From NCBI GenBank assembly GCA_900556395.1, contig USOQ01000018.1:1-38386 (forward strand): a stretch of DNA of 38,386 nt. The letters run 5' to 3'. This document shows, one piece after another, positions 29,727 through 37,510 of the stretch. Every line of letters begins with the position of its first letter. The stretch's first letter is position 1. A program made the translations under genes and the position numbers. The notes under the pieces were generated by a model that was not told where the DNA came from, did not search any database, and worked only from the letters and a program-made list of their open reading frames with translations. The stretch comes from Candidatus Segatella caccae (GTDB taxonomy: Bacteria > Bacteroidota > Bacteroidia > Bacteroidales > Bacteroidaceae).

Positions 29727-30951
29727 GTATACATCCTGCAATGATGGCAATATAGACGAGGCCACATTGCAGGATGCTTATTTTTATACCATCAAAATTG
29801 GCTCCAGGAAGCATGGCGATTCCTTGCAAAGCTTGTTGAGTTGTAGAAATCGTAATACTCAGAAGACGAACAGAGAGGTCTTGTATGAACGTTAGGAAGG
29901 GTAAAAGAGTCGTTGTAAGAAGCAGAAGCATACTGACATAAATAATGATTGTGGCAGCGGGAATCGCAACAAACGAACTGAGTACAGAGTAACAAGAGAT
30001 ATTACCAAAATAATAACAAATCAAGGGCATGGTGCTGATCTGTGCTGCTGTAGAAACTGCCACCATTGCCCAAGCCCATCGAATGGGTAAACGACGGGTG
30101 AGTCGGGTTGGTAATATTTGGTATATGGGCTTGTAGAGAAGTAGGATGGATAGCACAGCAGCAAAAGATAGCTGAAAGCTGATGTCAAACAAGTTGAGTG
30201 GATTGATGGTGAGCATCACGATAGCTGTCAATGCTAAGTTCCCCAAGGGTTTAGAATTGCGGCGTGTGAGCAAGACGAAGCAGTAGATGCTAATCATTGA
30301 GGCTGCTCTGACAGCACTCGAAGGGAGACCGATGAAAAACACATACGACCAGATGGCTATGATGCTGATAGGAATAGAGAACAGTCTTCTGCGTTTCTTG
30401 CCACCAGAGAGCAGAAGGAACAACTGAAAGATGATGCCGATATGCAGTCCACTGATGGCTAATATATGACTTGCTCCCGAAGCCGAAAAAGCGTGGCGAG
30501 TATCTTGGTTGAGGCTGTTTTTGTCACCTAAGGTCATGGCAGAAATGATGGCTTTTTCTTGTGAAGAAAGGTGCTGGCACGCCATGCCTTGTATGAGTTG
30601 TGTTCTGAATTCTTGAGCTTTCAGTTTGGTGCGGTCTAACGAAGATAAATCGTTATAGGCATACACTTTTTGAGGTTGTTGAAGGCGCATTTCTTGCATC
30701 GTTGTAAGTAGGGCTCCCGTCATTGCGACGGCACCGAAGAGTAGTAGCGATTTAGCCAAAAGACTTCTGATAATCAGCGATAGGGCTATCAGGCAGAGTG
30801 TGGCTATCATCCAATAGAATGGCGGAATGTCAACGATATGAAGATGCGCCCCGACAATCCCCGATACAAGCATCAAGCAGATGGCTTGTGTGGGGCACGA
30901 ATTGAAGTGTGTCCTTCTTCGTAGGACTGTCTTTGTGCCAGAAATGCTCAT
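29623..30951 (-). CDS. comEC: short ComEC/Rec2-family membrane protein
   Basis: A 442-aa polytopic inner-membrane protein of the ComEC competence family, which carries single-stranded DNA into the cytoplasm. Seen: several hydrophobic segments, and the core Competence-domain signature GASHILAISGLHIGI following LGDKNSL, then SSAVRAASM and FDISFQLSFAAVL. It lacks a C-terminal metallo-beta-lactamase domain and also lacks most of the N-terminal OB-fold region: only about 20 residues separate the early hydrophobic segments from RTQLIQGM. Full-length Bacteroidetes ComEC proteins are usually well over 600 aa. It is continuous with no frameshift seen. The last ~34 codons are antisense to the PBP gene. 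Confidence 0.85.
   Translation of the reverse strand: MSISGTKTVLRRRTHFNSCPTQAICLMLVSGIVGAHLHIVDIPPFYWMIATLCLIALSLIIRSLLAKSLLLFGAVAMTGALLTTMQEMRLQQPQKVYAYNDLSSLDRTKLKAQEFRTQLIQGMACQHLSSQEKAIISAMTLGDKNSLNQDTRHAFSASGASHILAISGLHIGIIFQLFLLLSGGKKRRRLFSIPISIIAIWSYVFFIGLPSSAVRAASMISIYCFVLLTRRNSKPLGNLALTAIVMLTINPLNLFDISFQLSFAAVLSILLLYKPIYQILPTRLTRRLPIRWAWAMVAVSTAAQISTMPLICYYFGNISCYSVLSSFVAIPAATIIIYVSMLLLLTTTLLPFLTFIQDLSVRLLSITISTTQQALQGIAMLPGANFDGIKISILQCGLVYIAIIAGCILIQKLLLCHQHQIHLATEIRTDRNREEYQTSPSD
29732..29783 (+). terminator. terminator of the PBP gene inside comEC
   Basis: catcctgcaatg (29732-29743) and cattgcaggatg (29765-29776) form a perfect 12-bp stem with a 21-nt loop, followed on the plus strand by cttattttta. 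It starts 6 nt after the PBP stop and lies within the comEC reading frame. Confidence 0.72.
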
Positions 30952-30968
30952 TTATATTTTATTTTCTG

Positions 30969-30976
30969 CAAATATA
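30969..30976 (-). promoter_or_regulatory. -7 box of comEC
   Basis: TATATTTG on the minus strand, about 18 nt before the comEC start; the leader would be about 13 nt. Confidence 0.55.
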
Positions 30977-31010
30977 GGATTTTTTTTTCGTCTAAATGTA
31001 GTTTTTTTTG

Positions 31011-31018
31011 TAATTTTG
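31011..31018 (+). promoter_or_regulatory. -7 box of pheT
   Basis: TAATTTTG with a weak TTCG at 30987-30990. Divergent from comEC. Confidence 0.6.
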
Positions 31019-31052
31019 CAAAGTTTTATAGAATACAATAAAAATCATTATA

Positions 31053-33521
31053 ATGAACGTTTCATACAAATGGCTTAAAGAATACGTCGATTTCGACCTT
31101 ACTCCTCAGGAGACAGCGGACGCGCTGACATCATGTGGTCTTGAAGTCGATGCTTTGGAAGAAGTTCAGTCTGTCAAGGGTGGACTGAAAGGTTTGTACG
31201 TAGGTAAGGTGTTGACTTGCGAGATGCATCCTAACAGCGATCACCTGCATGTTACTACTGTAGACTTGGGCAAGGGTGAGCCTCAACAAATCGTTTGTGG
31301 TGCTCCCAATGTTGCAGCCGGTCAGAAGGTTATCGTAGCCGATTTAGGTTGCGTGCTTTACGATGGCGATCAGAGCTTTACCATCAAGAGAAGTAAGCTG
31401 CGTGGCGTGGAGAGTCTGGGCATGATTTGTGCCGAAGATGAGATTGGTGTAGGTACCTCTCACGACGGCATCATCGTATTGCCAGAGGATGCTCCTGTAG
31501 GTCAGCCGGCAGCAGAATATTATCATTTGGAGAGTGACTGGCTCATAGAGATCGATATTACAGCCAACCGTGCAGATGCTCTTGGTCATTGGGGTGTGGC
31601 TCGCGACCTCTATGCGTGGCTGAAGCAGAATGGTTATCAGACCAGCCTGCATCGTCCTTCTTGTGATGAGTTTGTTGTCGATAATGAGGAACTACCTATC
31701 GAAGTGGAGATTCAGAATACAGATGCCTGCAAGCGTTACGCTTGTGTAAGTATCACCGGCTGCGAGGTAAAGGAAAGTCCTAAATGGTTGCAGGATAAGC
31801 TGAATATCATCGGTTTGCGTCCTATCAACAATATCGTCGATATCACCAATTATATCATGATGGCTTATGGACAGCCCCTCCACTGCTTCGATGCAGATAT
31901 GGTGACAGGTCATAAGATTGTGGTTCGTACTCAGCCAGAGGGTACCAAGTTTGTTACCCTTGATGGTGTAGAGCACGTCTTAGGCGAGCACGACTTGAGC
32001 ATCTGCAATGCAGAGGAGCCTATGTGTATTGCAGGTATCTTTGGTGGCAAAGGTTCGGGTACTTATGACACGACAAAGAACGTGGTCCTGGAGAGTGCTT
32101 ATTTCCACCCCACATGGATTCGTAAGAGTGCCCGACGTCATGGTTTGAGTACTGATTCCAGCTATCGTTTTGAGCGTGGTGTAGACCCCAATGGACAGAT
32201 CTATGCCCTCAAGCAGGCTGCCATCCTCTGCAAGCAGTTGGCTGGAGGTAAAATCAGTATGCAGGTAAAGGATGTTTATCCTGAACCCATACAAGACTTC
32301 CCTGTTCGTTTGAACTATGAGTATGCTCATCGCTTGATAGGTAAAGAGATCGGTGCTGACACCATCAAGAATATTGCCACATCTCTGGATATGAAGATTG
32401 TTAAGGAAGATACTGAGGGTATTGACCTATTGGTTCCTCCTTTCCGTGTTGACGTTCAGCGTCCTTGCGATGTAGTAGAGGATATTCTACGTATCTATGG
32501 TTATAATAATGTAGAGATACCTACCCAGCTTAAAAGCTCTCTGACCGTTCAGGGTGAAGAAGACAAGCATCATCACACTCAGAATATTGTGGCAGAGCAG
32601 TTGGTTGGCGAAGGCTTCATGGAGATTTTGAACAACTCGCTCACGAAGGCAAGTTACTATACCGACTTAGAACTCAGCGCTTATCCTGATGAGCATACCG
32701 TGAAGGTGATGAACCCATTGAGTGCAGACTTGGGTGTGATGCGTCAGACGATGCTCTTTGGTGGATTGGAGAGTATTTCTCGCAATATCAACCACAAAAG
32801 TCAAAACTTGAAGTTCTTTGAGGTTGGTAACACCTATATATATAATAAGGAGAAGTGGAATGCTGAAGATCCCATCAAGGGTTACAATCAAGAAGCTCAT
32901 GTGTCCCTCTTTATCACAGGTAAGCGAGTAGAAGGCAACTGGGCTCATGCCGATGAGCAGAGCAGTATCTACGAGTTGAAAGCCGTGGTAGAGAATATTC
33001 TTCGTCGTGTGGGCATGCCACAAAACAACGTGGTGGTTAAGCACAGCGATAATAATATCTTCTCTAAGGGCGTGCAATATGAGACTCGTGCAGGAAAAGT
33101 CTTGGTAGAGTTGGGTATCTTGAGTAACAAACTCAAGAAAGCCTTTGATATCGAACAGGATGTGTTCTATGCTGATGTACATTGGGACAATCTGATGAAG
33201 GCCATCAAGAAGGTAAGCCTCACTTATACAGATATCAGCAAGTATCCTTCTGTAAGCCGCGACTTGGCTCTGCTGGTCGACAAGAATGTGGAATTTGAGC
33301 AGATTGAGCAGATTGCTCGTCAGACAGAGAAGAAACTCCTTAAGAGTGTGATCCTCTTCGACGTCTATGAGGGCAAGAACCTCCCTGCAGGTAAGAAGAG
33401 CTATGCTGTCAACTTCATTCTGCAGGATGAGGAGAAGACTCTGAATGATAAGCAGATAGATGCTATCATGAAGAAACTTATAGCCAACCTTACTAATAAG
33501 CTCCAAGCAGAACTGAGATAA
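31053..33521 (+). CDS. pheT: phenylalanine-tRNA ligase beta subunit
   Basis: Beta chain of the (alpha-beta)2 enzyme charging tRNA-Phe; 822 aa, normal for the long form. Seen: N-terminal MNVSYKWLKEYVDFDL, an EMAP-type tRNA-binding region (about 40-155) with HPNSDHLHV, B3/4 editing core with ITNYIMMAYGQPLHCFD, B5 domain, catalytic-like core, and C-terminal ferredoxin-fold anticodon-binding domain with YPSVSRDLALLVD. pheS is not in the window. The gene ends in a 15-bp tandem duplication that includes the stop codon. Confidence 0.97.
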   Translation: MNVSYKWLKEYVDFDLTPQETADALTSCGLEVDALEEVQSVKGGLKGLYVGKVLTCEMHPNSDHLHVTTVDLGKGEPQQIVCGAPNVAAGQKVIVADLGCVLYDGDQSFTIKRSKLRGVESLGMICAEDEIGVGTSHDGIIVLPEDAPVGQPAAEYYHLESDWLIEIDITANRADALGHWGVARDLYAWLKQNGYQTSLHRPSCDEFVVDNEELPIEVEIQNTDACKRYACVSITGCEVKESPKWLQDKLNIIGLRPINNIVDITNYIMMAYGQPLHCFDADMVTGHKIVVRTQPEGTKFVTLDGVEHVLGEHDLSICNAEEPMCIAGIFGGKGSGTYDTTKNVVLESAYFHPTWIRKSARRHGLSTDSSYRFERGVDPNGQIYALKQAAILCKQLAGGKISMQVKDVYPEPIQDFPVRLNYEYAHRLIGKEIGADTIKNIATSLDMKIVKEDTEGIDLLVPPFRVDVQRPCDVVEDILRIYGYNNVEIPTQLKSSLTVQGEEDKHHHTQNIVAEQLVGEGFMEILNNSLTKASYYTDLELSAYPDEHTVKVMNPLSADLGVMRQTMLFGGLESISRNINHKSQNLKFFEVGNTYIYNKEKWNAEDPIKGYNQEAHVSLFITGKRVEGNWAHADEQSSIYELKAVVENILRRVGMPQNNVVVKHSDNNIFSKGVQYETRAGKVLVELGILSNKLKKAFDIEQDVFYADVHWDNLMKAIKKVSLTYTDISKYPSVSRDLALLVDKNVEFEQIEQIARQTEKKLLKSVILFDVYEGKNLPAGKKSYAVNFILQDEEKTLNDKQIDAIMKKLIANLTNKLQAELR

Positions 33522-33534
33522 GCAGAACTGAGAG
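33505..33534 (+). repeat. 15-bp tandem duplication at the pheT stop
   Basis: aagcagaactgagat (33505-33519) is followed at once by aagcagaactgagag (33520-33534). The pheT TAA lies at the junction (33519-33521). The frame beyond the stop stays open for about 34 codons. Confidence 0.75.
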
Positions 33535-33657
33535 AGAACTTAGAGAAGTCGGGGCATCTGTCTATCTCGCAAGAGATGCTGCTGCTGTCTCTTTACTTCT
33601 ATAAATTCCTCATACAAAAGAAATAAGTATAACAAACAAAAATAAAATTTTATTCCA

Positions 33658-34398
33658 ATGGGAAGAGCATTTGAATATCGTAAAGCTACAAAGCTGAAAA
33701 GATGGGGCCACATGGCCAAGACATTTACTAAGTTGGGTAAGCAGATTGCCATTGCTGTAAAGGCAGGCGGTCCAGAGCCAGAGAACAACCCAACATTGCG
33801 TGCTATCATCGCCAACTGTAAGCGCGAGAACATGCCTAAGGATAATATCGCACGTGCCATCAAGAATGCTTGTGGCAAGGATACGAGCGATTATAAGGAG
33901 GTAACTTATGAGGGATATGGTCCTCACGGAGTGGCTGTGTTCGTTGATACACTGACCGATAATACCACTCGTACTGTGGGTGATGTTCGCTCGGTATTCA
34001 ACAAGTTCAATGGTAACATGGGTACTACAGGTTCTCTTTCTTTCCTCTTCGACCACAAGTCTGTATTTACTTTCAAGAAGAAAGAGGGTATGGATATGGA
34101 CGAGATGATTCTCGATTTGATCGACTATGGTGTAGAGGATGAGTTCGATGAGGATGAGGAGAACAACGAAATCACTATCTATGGTGCTCCTACCAGCTTT
34201 GGTGATATCCAGAAGCACTTAGAGGCTGAGGGCTTCGAGGTTACAGGTGCAGAGTTTACCTATATTCCTAACGATCTGAAGGATGTTACTCCTGAGGAGC
34301 GTGAGACTATCGACAAGATGGTTGAGAGATTGGAAGAGTTTGACGATGTTCAGACTGTCTATACCAACATGAAGCCTGAGGTTTCTGAGGAGGCTTAA
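33658..34398 (+). CDS. yebC: YebC/PmpR family protein
   Basis: A 246-aa cytoplasmic protein of the YebC family, long annotated as transcriptional regulators; some members are reported to help ribosomes at proline-rich stretches. Seen: N-terminal MGRAFEYRKATKLKRWGHMAKTF (a shorter opening than the AGHSKW form), ENMPKDNIARAIK, TYEGYGPHGVAVFVDTLTDN and the acidic third domain. The start is preceded by an A/T-rich leader without Shine-Dalgarno. It lies 136 nt after pheT, without a clear promoter, so readthrough is possible. Confidence 0.95.
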   Translation: MGRAFEYRKATKLKRWGHMAKTFTKLGKQIAIAVKAGGPEPENNPTLRAIIANCKRENMPKDNIARAIKNACGKDTSDYKEVTYEGYGPHGVAVFVDTLTDNTTRTVGDVRSVFNKFNGNMGTTGSLSFLFDHKSVFTFKKKEGMDMDEMILDLIDYGVEDEFDEDEENNEITIYGAPTSFGDIQKHLEAEGFEVTGAEFTYIPNDLKDVTPEERETIDKMVERLEEFDDVQTVYTNMKPEVSEEA

Positions 34399-34423
34399 TC
34401 AGTTTTATAGAATATGAAATATT

Positions 34424-34463
34424 GAGGAAGTTTTTCTGTAGAGGAAGACTTCCTCTTTTTTTG
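34424..34463 (+). terminator. intrinsic terminator of yebC
   Basis: gaggaagt (34424-34431) can pair with acttcctc (34448-34455); an alternative compact hairpin forms from 34441-34448. A run of T follows. Confidence 0.75.
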
Positions 34464-34505
34464 TTTTGATTTCTTGGTGTGTTACTTAGAAACTGACTCA
34501 AAAAA

Positions 34506-34593
34506 CGCAAGTACTTTCGATGGCTAACGCAAGTACTTTCGTTGCCCATCGCAAGTACTTTCATCGGGCATCGTAAGTATGTTCATTTTTTGG
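34506..34593. repeat. 22-bp tandem repeat, about four units
   Basis: Units at 34506-34527, 34528-34549 and 34550-34571 share cgcaagtactttc followed by a 9-bp variable part (gatggctaa, gttgcccat, atcgggcat). A weaker fourth unit starts at 34572 (cgtaagtatgttc). The variable parts of neighbouring units are partly complementary (gatgg with ccatc). There is no long open frame and no cas gene. Confidence 0.8.
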
Positions 34594-34742
34594 GGGTATT
34601 TTACTATGAATATCTTCTGTGTGCGAAATATTCAGTAGATGATATGTGTTTTTCGGATTTTATTTGTATTTTTGCATAATAATGACTGCATCTCAGCAGT
34701 ATTTTTAGAATTACGACATTCAATTAAAATAAGGAAAACATT
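34594..34742 (+). promoter_or_regulatory. promoter region of the TSCPD gene
   Basis: TATTTTTG at 34667-34674 fits TAnnTTTG; the -33 is weak. The leader of about 60 nt contains a 5-bp hairpin actgc/gcagt followed by attttt. Confidence 0.55.
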
Positions 34743-35027
34743 ATGATTCATTCAGAAAACGACAATCAGGATAAGTTGCATAAGGTGACTTATCAGACCC
34801 ATGGCACTTGTTCTAAGTACATCTGTATCAGCGTAGACGACGAAGGAGTGGTTAAGAATGCAGAGTTTATCGGTGGTTGCGATGGCAACACCAAGGGCAT
34901 CTGTTCTTTGATAAGAGATATGAAGGCTAAGGATGTAATAACCCGACTGAAAGGCATCACCTGTGGCAATAAGCCAACAAGTTGTCCAGACCAGTTGGCT
35001 ACCGCCCTAGAACAAATGGGATACTAA
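34743..35027 (+). CDS. TSCPD domain protein
   Basis: A 94-aa cytoplasmic protein. Residues 79-83 are Thr-Ser-Cys-Pro-Asp, the motif naming the TSCPD domain, which is also found at the C-terminus of some ribonucleotide reductases. Five further Cys (23, 28, 46, 54, 74) suggest metal or disulfide chemistry. The FIGGCDGNTKGICSLI segment is typical of the free-standing family. Function unknown. The stop codon lies in a hairpin shared with the stop of the convergent lipoprotein gene. Confidence 0.88.
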   Translation: MIHSENDNQDKLHKVTYQTHGTCSKYICISVDDEGVVKNAEFIGGCDGNTKGICSLIRDMKAKDVITRLKGITCGNKPTSCPDQLATALEQMGY

Positions 35028-35052
35028 ATGCTGAAACCATCAAGCATTAGTA
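35022..35052. terminator. hairpin spanning two convergent stop codons
   Basis: tactaaatgct (35022-35032) and agcattagta (35043-35052) pair over 10 bp with one bulged A, loop 10 nt. Both stops (35025-35027 and 35047-35049) lie in the arms. No U-run, so the terminator call is tentative. Confidence 0.45.
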
Positions 35053-35430
35053 CTTGAACGTATCATCCAGAAGAATCTTTTCTGGTTGGGAAGCCGAACG
35101 ATAGATAAATCGGAAGGCGAAGTGGGCTTCTTGATAATTCTTGATGCCAGGATTGTTGTCGAGCGATTGCTTCTGTAGGTCGTGAAGCTCTTTTTTGTGA
35201 AGCGCTATCGCCTCAGCATTGTCAGCCTTGCCCCTTAAGGTAAGGTAGTAGGTGTATGTACGCGAGGTCTTGTCGAAAACGGCACTGTCTGTGCGGCTGT
35301 CGTTAATGTATGGAGTGGGGCATACCTTCTCTGTATATTCGCGTGCCTCGCGTACAGCTCTATCTTCCAAGCTCTCTGTGCACGAAGCCAATAGGGTTAG
35401 TGCTATGATGCAGCGTATTGTCTTCTTCAT
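35047..35430 (-). CDS. hypothetical lipoprotein, 127 aa
   Basis: Not recognised. The N-terminus MKKTIRCIIALTLLASC is a lipoprotein signal with lipobox LLASC, acylated Cys at 17. The mature part is about 110 residues, highly charged, with alternating helix-like stretches (for example HKKELHDLQKQ) and a YTYYLTLRG strand. It has no catalytic motif. It is transcribed alone from a strong promoter (35468-35498), convergent with the TSCPD gene. Confidence 0.8.
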   Translation of the reverse strand: MKKTIRCIIALTLLASCTESLEDRAVREAREYTEKVCPTPYINDSRTDSAVFDKTSRTYTYYLTLRGKADNAEAIALHKKELHDLQKQSLDNNPGIKNYQEAHFAFRFIYRSASQPEKILLDDTFKY

Positions 35431-35467
35431 CTTTTTCTTCTTTTTCTGTGTTTCTTTAATTTTATCG

Positions 35468-35498
35468 CAAAGTTACAGAAAAATCATAAGCAAGCAAA
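35468..35498 (-). promoter_or_regulatory. promoter of the lipoprotein gene
   Basis: Minus strand: TTTG at 35498-35495, 19 nt spacer, TAACTTTG at 35475-35468. Leader about 35 nt. Confidence 0.78.
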
Positions 35499-35609
35499 AT
35501 TTAAAATAGGATTTTTCTATAAAGTGACGAAAAAGATGAAAACTATCTATAAGCAACGATTTTTGTTGCACTATAGTTGCACAGTAGAATGAAAAAAGAG
35601 CACAAAAAA

Positions 35610-35641
35610 ATTGGTATTCTGCTAAAAATAAGGTAATTTTG
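35610..35641 (+). promoter_or_regulatory. promoter of lepA
   Basis: ATTG at 35610-35613, 20 nt spacer, TAATTTTG at 35634-35641. Upstream (about 35550-35585) lie two gttgcac direct repeats and a gcaac/gttgc hairpin of unknown meaning. Confidence 0.7.
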
Positions 35642-35663
35642 CAGTCTAAAGTTTAATAATTTT

Positions 35664-37457
35664 ATGGAGAATATCAACAAAATACGAAATTTCTGTATTA
35701 TTGCACATATTGACCATGGTAAAAGTACCTTGGCCGACCGATTGTTGGAGAAGACTCAGACCATCAAAATTACTGAGGGGCAGATGCTCGACAACATGGA
35801 CTTGGAGCGTGAACGTGGTATCACGATTAAAAGCCATGCCATCCAGATGGAGTATAAAGCAAAAGATGGACAGACCTATATCCTCAACTTGATTGATACA
35901 CCGGGACACGTCGACTTCTCTTATGAGGTATCTCGTTCTATTGCTGCATGTGAAGGAGCGCTCTTGGTTGTTGATGCCACACAGGGTGTGCAGGCACAGA
36001 CCATCTCTAACCTGTATATGGCAATAGAGCATGATCTGGAGATTATCCCTGTTATCAACAAGATAGATATGCCTTCAGCTATGCCTGAGGAAGTGGAAGA
36101 CGAGATTGTAGAACTCATTGGCTGTAAGCGTGAGGAGATACTGCGTGCTTCAGGAAAGACGGGCGAAGGTGTAGAAGACGTGTTGGAGGCTGTAGTTGCT
36201 CGTATTCCTCATCCTATGGGTGATGACAAGGCACCTTTGCAGGCTTTGATTTTCGATTCAGTATTTAACTCATTCCGTGGTATTATTGCTTATTTCAAGA
36301 TTGAGAATGGTGTTATCCGAAAGGGTGACAAGGTGAAGTTCTTTAATACGGGCATGGAATATGATGCTGATGAGATAGGTGTATTGAAGATGGATATGAT
36401 CTCTCGCTCTGAGTTAGGCACAGGCGAGGTAGGCTATATTATCTCTGGTATTAAGAATGCTACGGAGGTAAAAGTGGGTGATACGATAACCCATATCGCG
36501 CGTCCGTGCGAAAAGGCCATTGCTGGTTTCCAGGAAGTGAAGCCTATGGTGTTTGCCGGTGTTTACCCCATAGATCCCAGCGACTATGAGAACCTTCGTG
36601 CTTCTCTCGAAAAGCTTCAGCTCAATGACGCCAGTCTTACCTTCTCACCTGAAAGTTCGGTAGCTCTGGGCTTCGGTTTCCGTTGTGGCTTCTTGGGATT
36701 GCTCCACATGGAGATTATTCAAGAGCGACTCGACCGTGAGTTCAATATGGATGTTATCACTACAGTGCCCAATGTTTCCTATATGGTATACGACAAGCAG
36801 GGAGGTGAGAAAGAGGTTCACAATCCATCCGGATTACCCGACCCAACGATGATCGACCATATCGAGGAGCCTTATATACGTGCCACCATCATTACATCGT
36901 GCGATTATATCGGTCCTATCATGAAGCTTTGTCTCGATAAGCGAGGCGAACTCATCAAGCAGGAGTATGTCAGTGGCAACCGTGTGGAGCTGCATTTTAT
37001 GCTTCCTCTTGGAGAAATCGTTATCGACTTCTATGACAAGTTGAAGAGCATCTCTAAGGGGTATGCTTCCTTCGATTATCATATAGATAGCTTCCGACCT
37101 TCCGACTTGGTGAAGCTCGACATTCTGCTCAATGGTGAGCCTGTCGACGCTCTGAGTACGCTGACCCACCGCGAGAATGCAGTGACCTTTGGTCGCAGAA
37201 TGTGCGAGAAGTTGAAAGACTTGATTCCTCGCCAGCAGTTTGATATTGCTATTCAGGCTGCCATAGGTGCTAAGATTGTGGCGCGCGAAACCATTAAGCA
37301 GGTTCGTAAGGATGTTACTGCCAAGTGTTATGGTGGTGATGTTAGCCGTAAGCGCAAATTGCTGGAGAAGCAAAAGAAGGGTAAAAAGCGTATGAAGCAG
37401 ATTGGTAATGTGGAAGTGCCACAGAAGGCTTTCCTCGCTGTGCTGAAACTCGACTAA
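35664..37457 (+). CDS. lepA: elongation factor 4 (LepA)
   Basis: Ribosome-associated GTPase of the EF-G superfamily, 597 aa, normal length. Seen: P-loop AHIDHGKST (14-22), switch I RERGITIK, G3 DTPGH with catalytic His82, and G4 NKID. The C-terminal LepA-specific domain ends with the basic SRKRKLLEKQKKGKKRMK stretch. Its canonical GTPase motifs contrast with the EF-G2-like protein in this window. The Crp/Fnr-type gene follows after 53 nt. A run of seven T follows the stop, but no hairpin is seen. Confidence 0.97.
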   Translation: MENINKIRNFCIIAHIDHGKSTLADRLLEKTQTIKITEGQMLDNMDLERERGITIKSHAIQMEYKAKDGQTYILNLIDTPGHVDFSYEVSRSIAACEGALLVVDATQGVQAQTISNLYMAIEHDLEIIPVINKIDMPSAMPEEVEDEIVELIGCKREEILRASGKTGEGVEDVLEAVVARIPHPMGDDKAPLQALIFDSVFNSFRGIIAYFKIENGVIRKGDKVKFFNTGMEYDADEIGVLKMDMISRSELGTGEVGYIISGIKNATEVKVGDTITHIARPCEKAIAGFQEVKPMVFAGVYPIDPSDYENLRASLEKLQLNDASLTFSPESSVALGFGFRCGFLGLLHMEIIQERLDREFNMDVITTVPNVSYMVYDKQGGEKEVHNPSGLPDPTMIDHIEEPYIRATIITSCDYIGPIMKLCLDKRGELIKQEYVSGNRVELHFMLPLGEIVIDFYDKLKSISKGYASFDYHIDSFRPSDLVKLDILLNGEPVDALSTLTHRENAVTFGRRMCEKLKDLIPRQQFDIAIQAAIGAKIVARETIKQVRKDVTAKCYGGDVSRKRKLLEKQKKGKKRMKQIGNVEVPQKAFLAVLKLD

Positions 37458-37495
37458 TTTTTTTGTAGATTCATGCTGTAAAGCGATATAAAATA

Positions 37496-37502
37496 AAGGA
37501 GG
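37496..37502 (+). promoter_or_regulatory. strong Shine-Dalgarno of the Crp/Fnr gene
   Basis: AAGGAGG, 8 nt before ATG 37511. One of only two full Shine-Dalgarno sequences noticed in the window. Confidence 0.75.
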
Positions 37503-37510
37503 TAGAATTT

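Noticed and set aside
32667..33506. 279-aa open frame antisense to pheT
   Set aside because: Shadow of pheT; the sense protein has intact B5 and anticodon-binding domains.
33610..34218. 202-aa open frame antisense to yebC
   Set aside because: The YebC frame is unambiguous; the antisense protein is not family-like.
34506..34593. CRISPR array
   Set aside because: Units are 22 bp with only 9 variable bases and no full-length spacers; no cas genes in the window.
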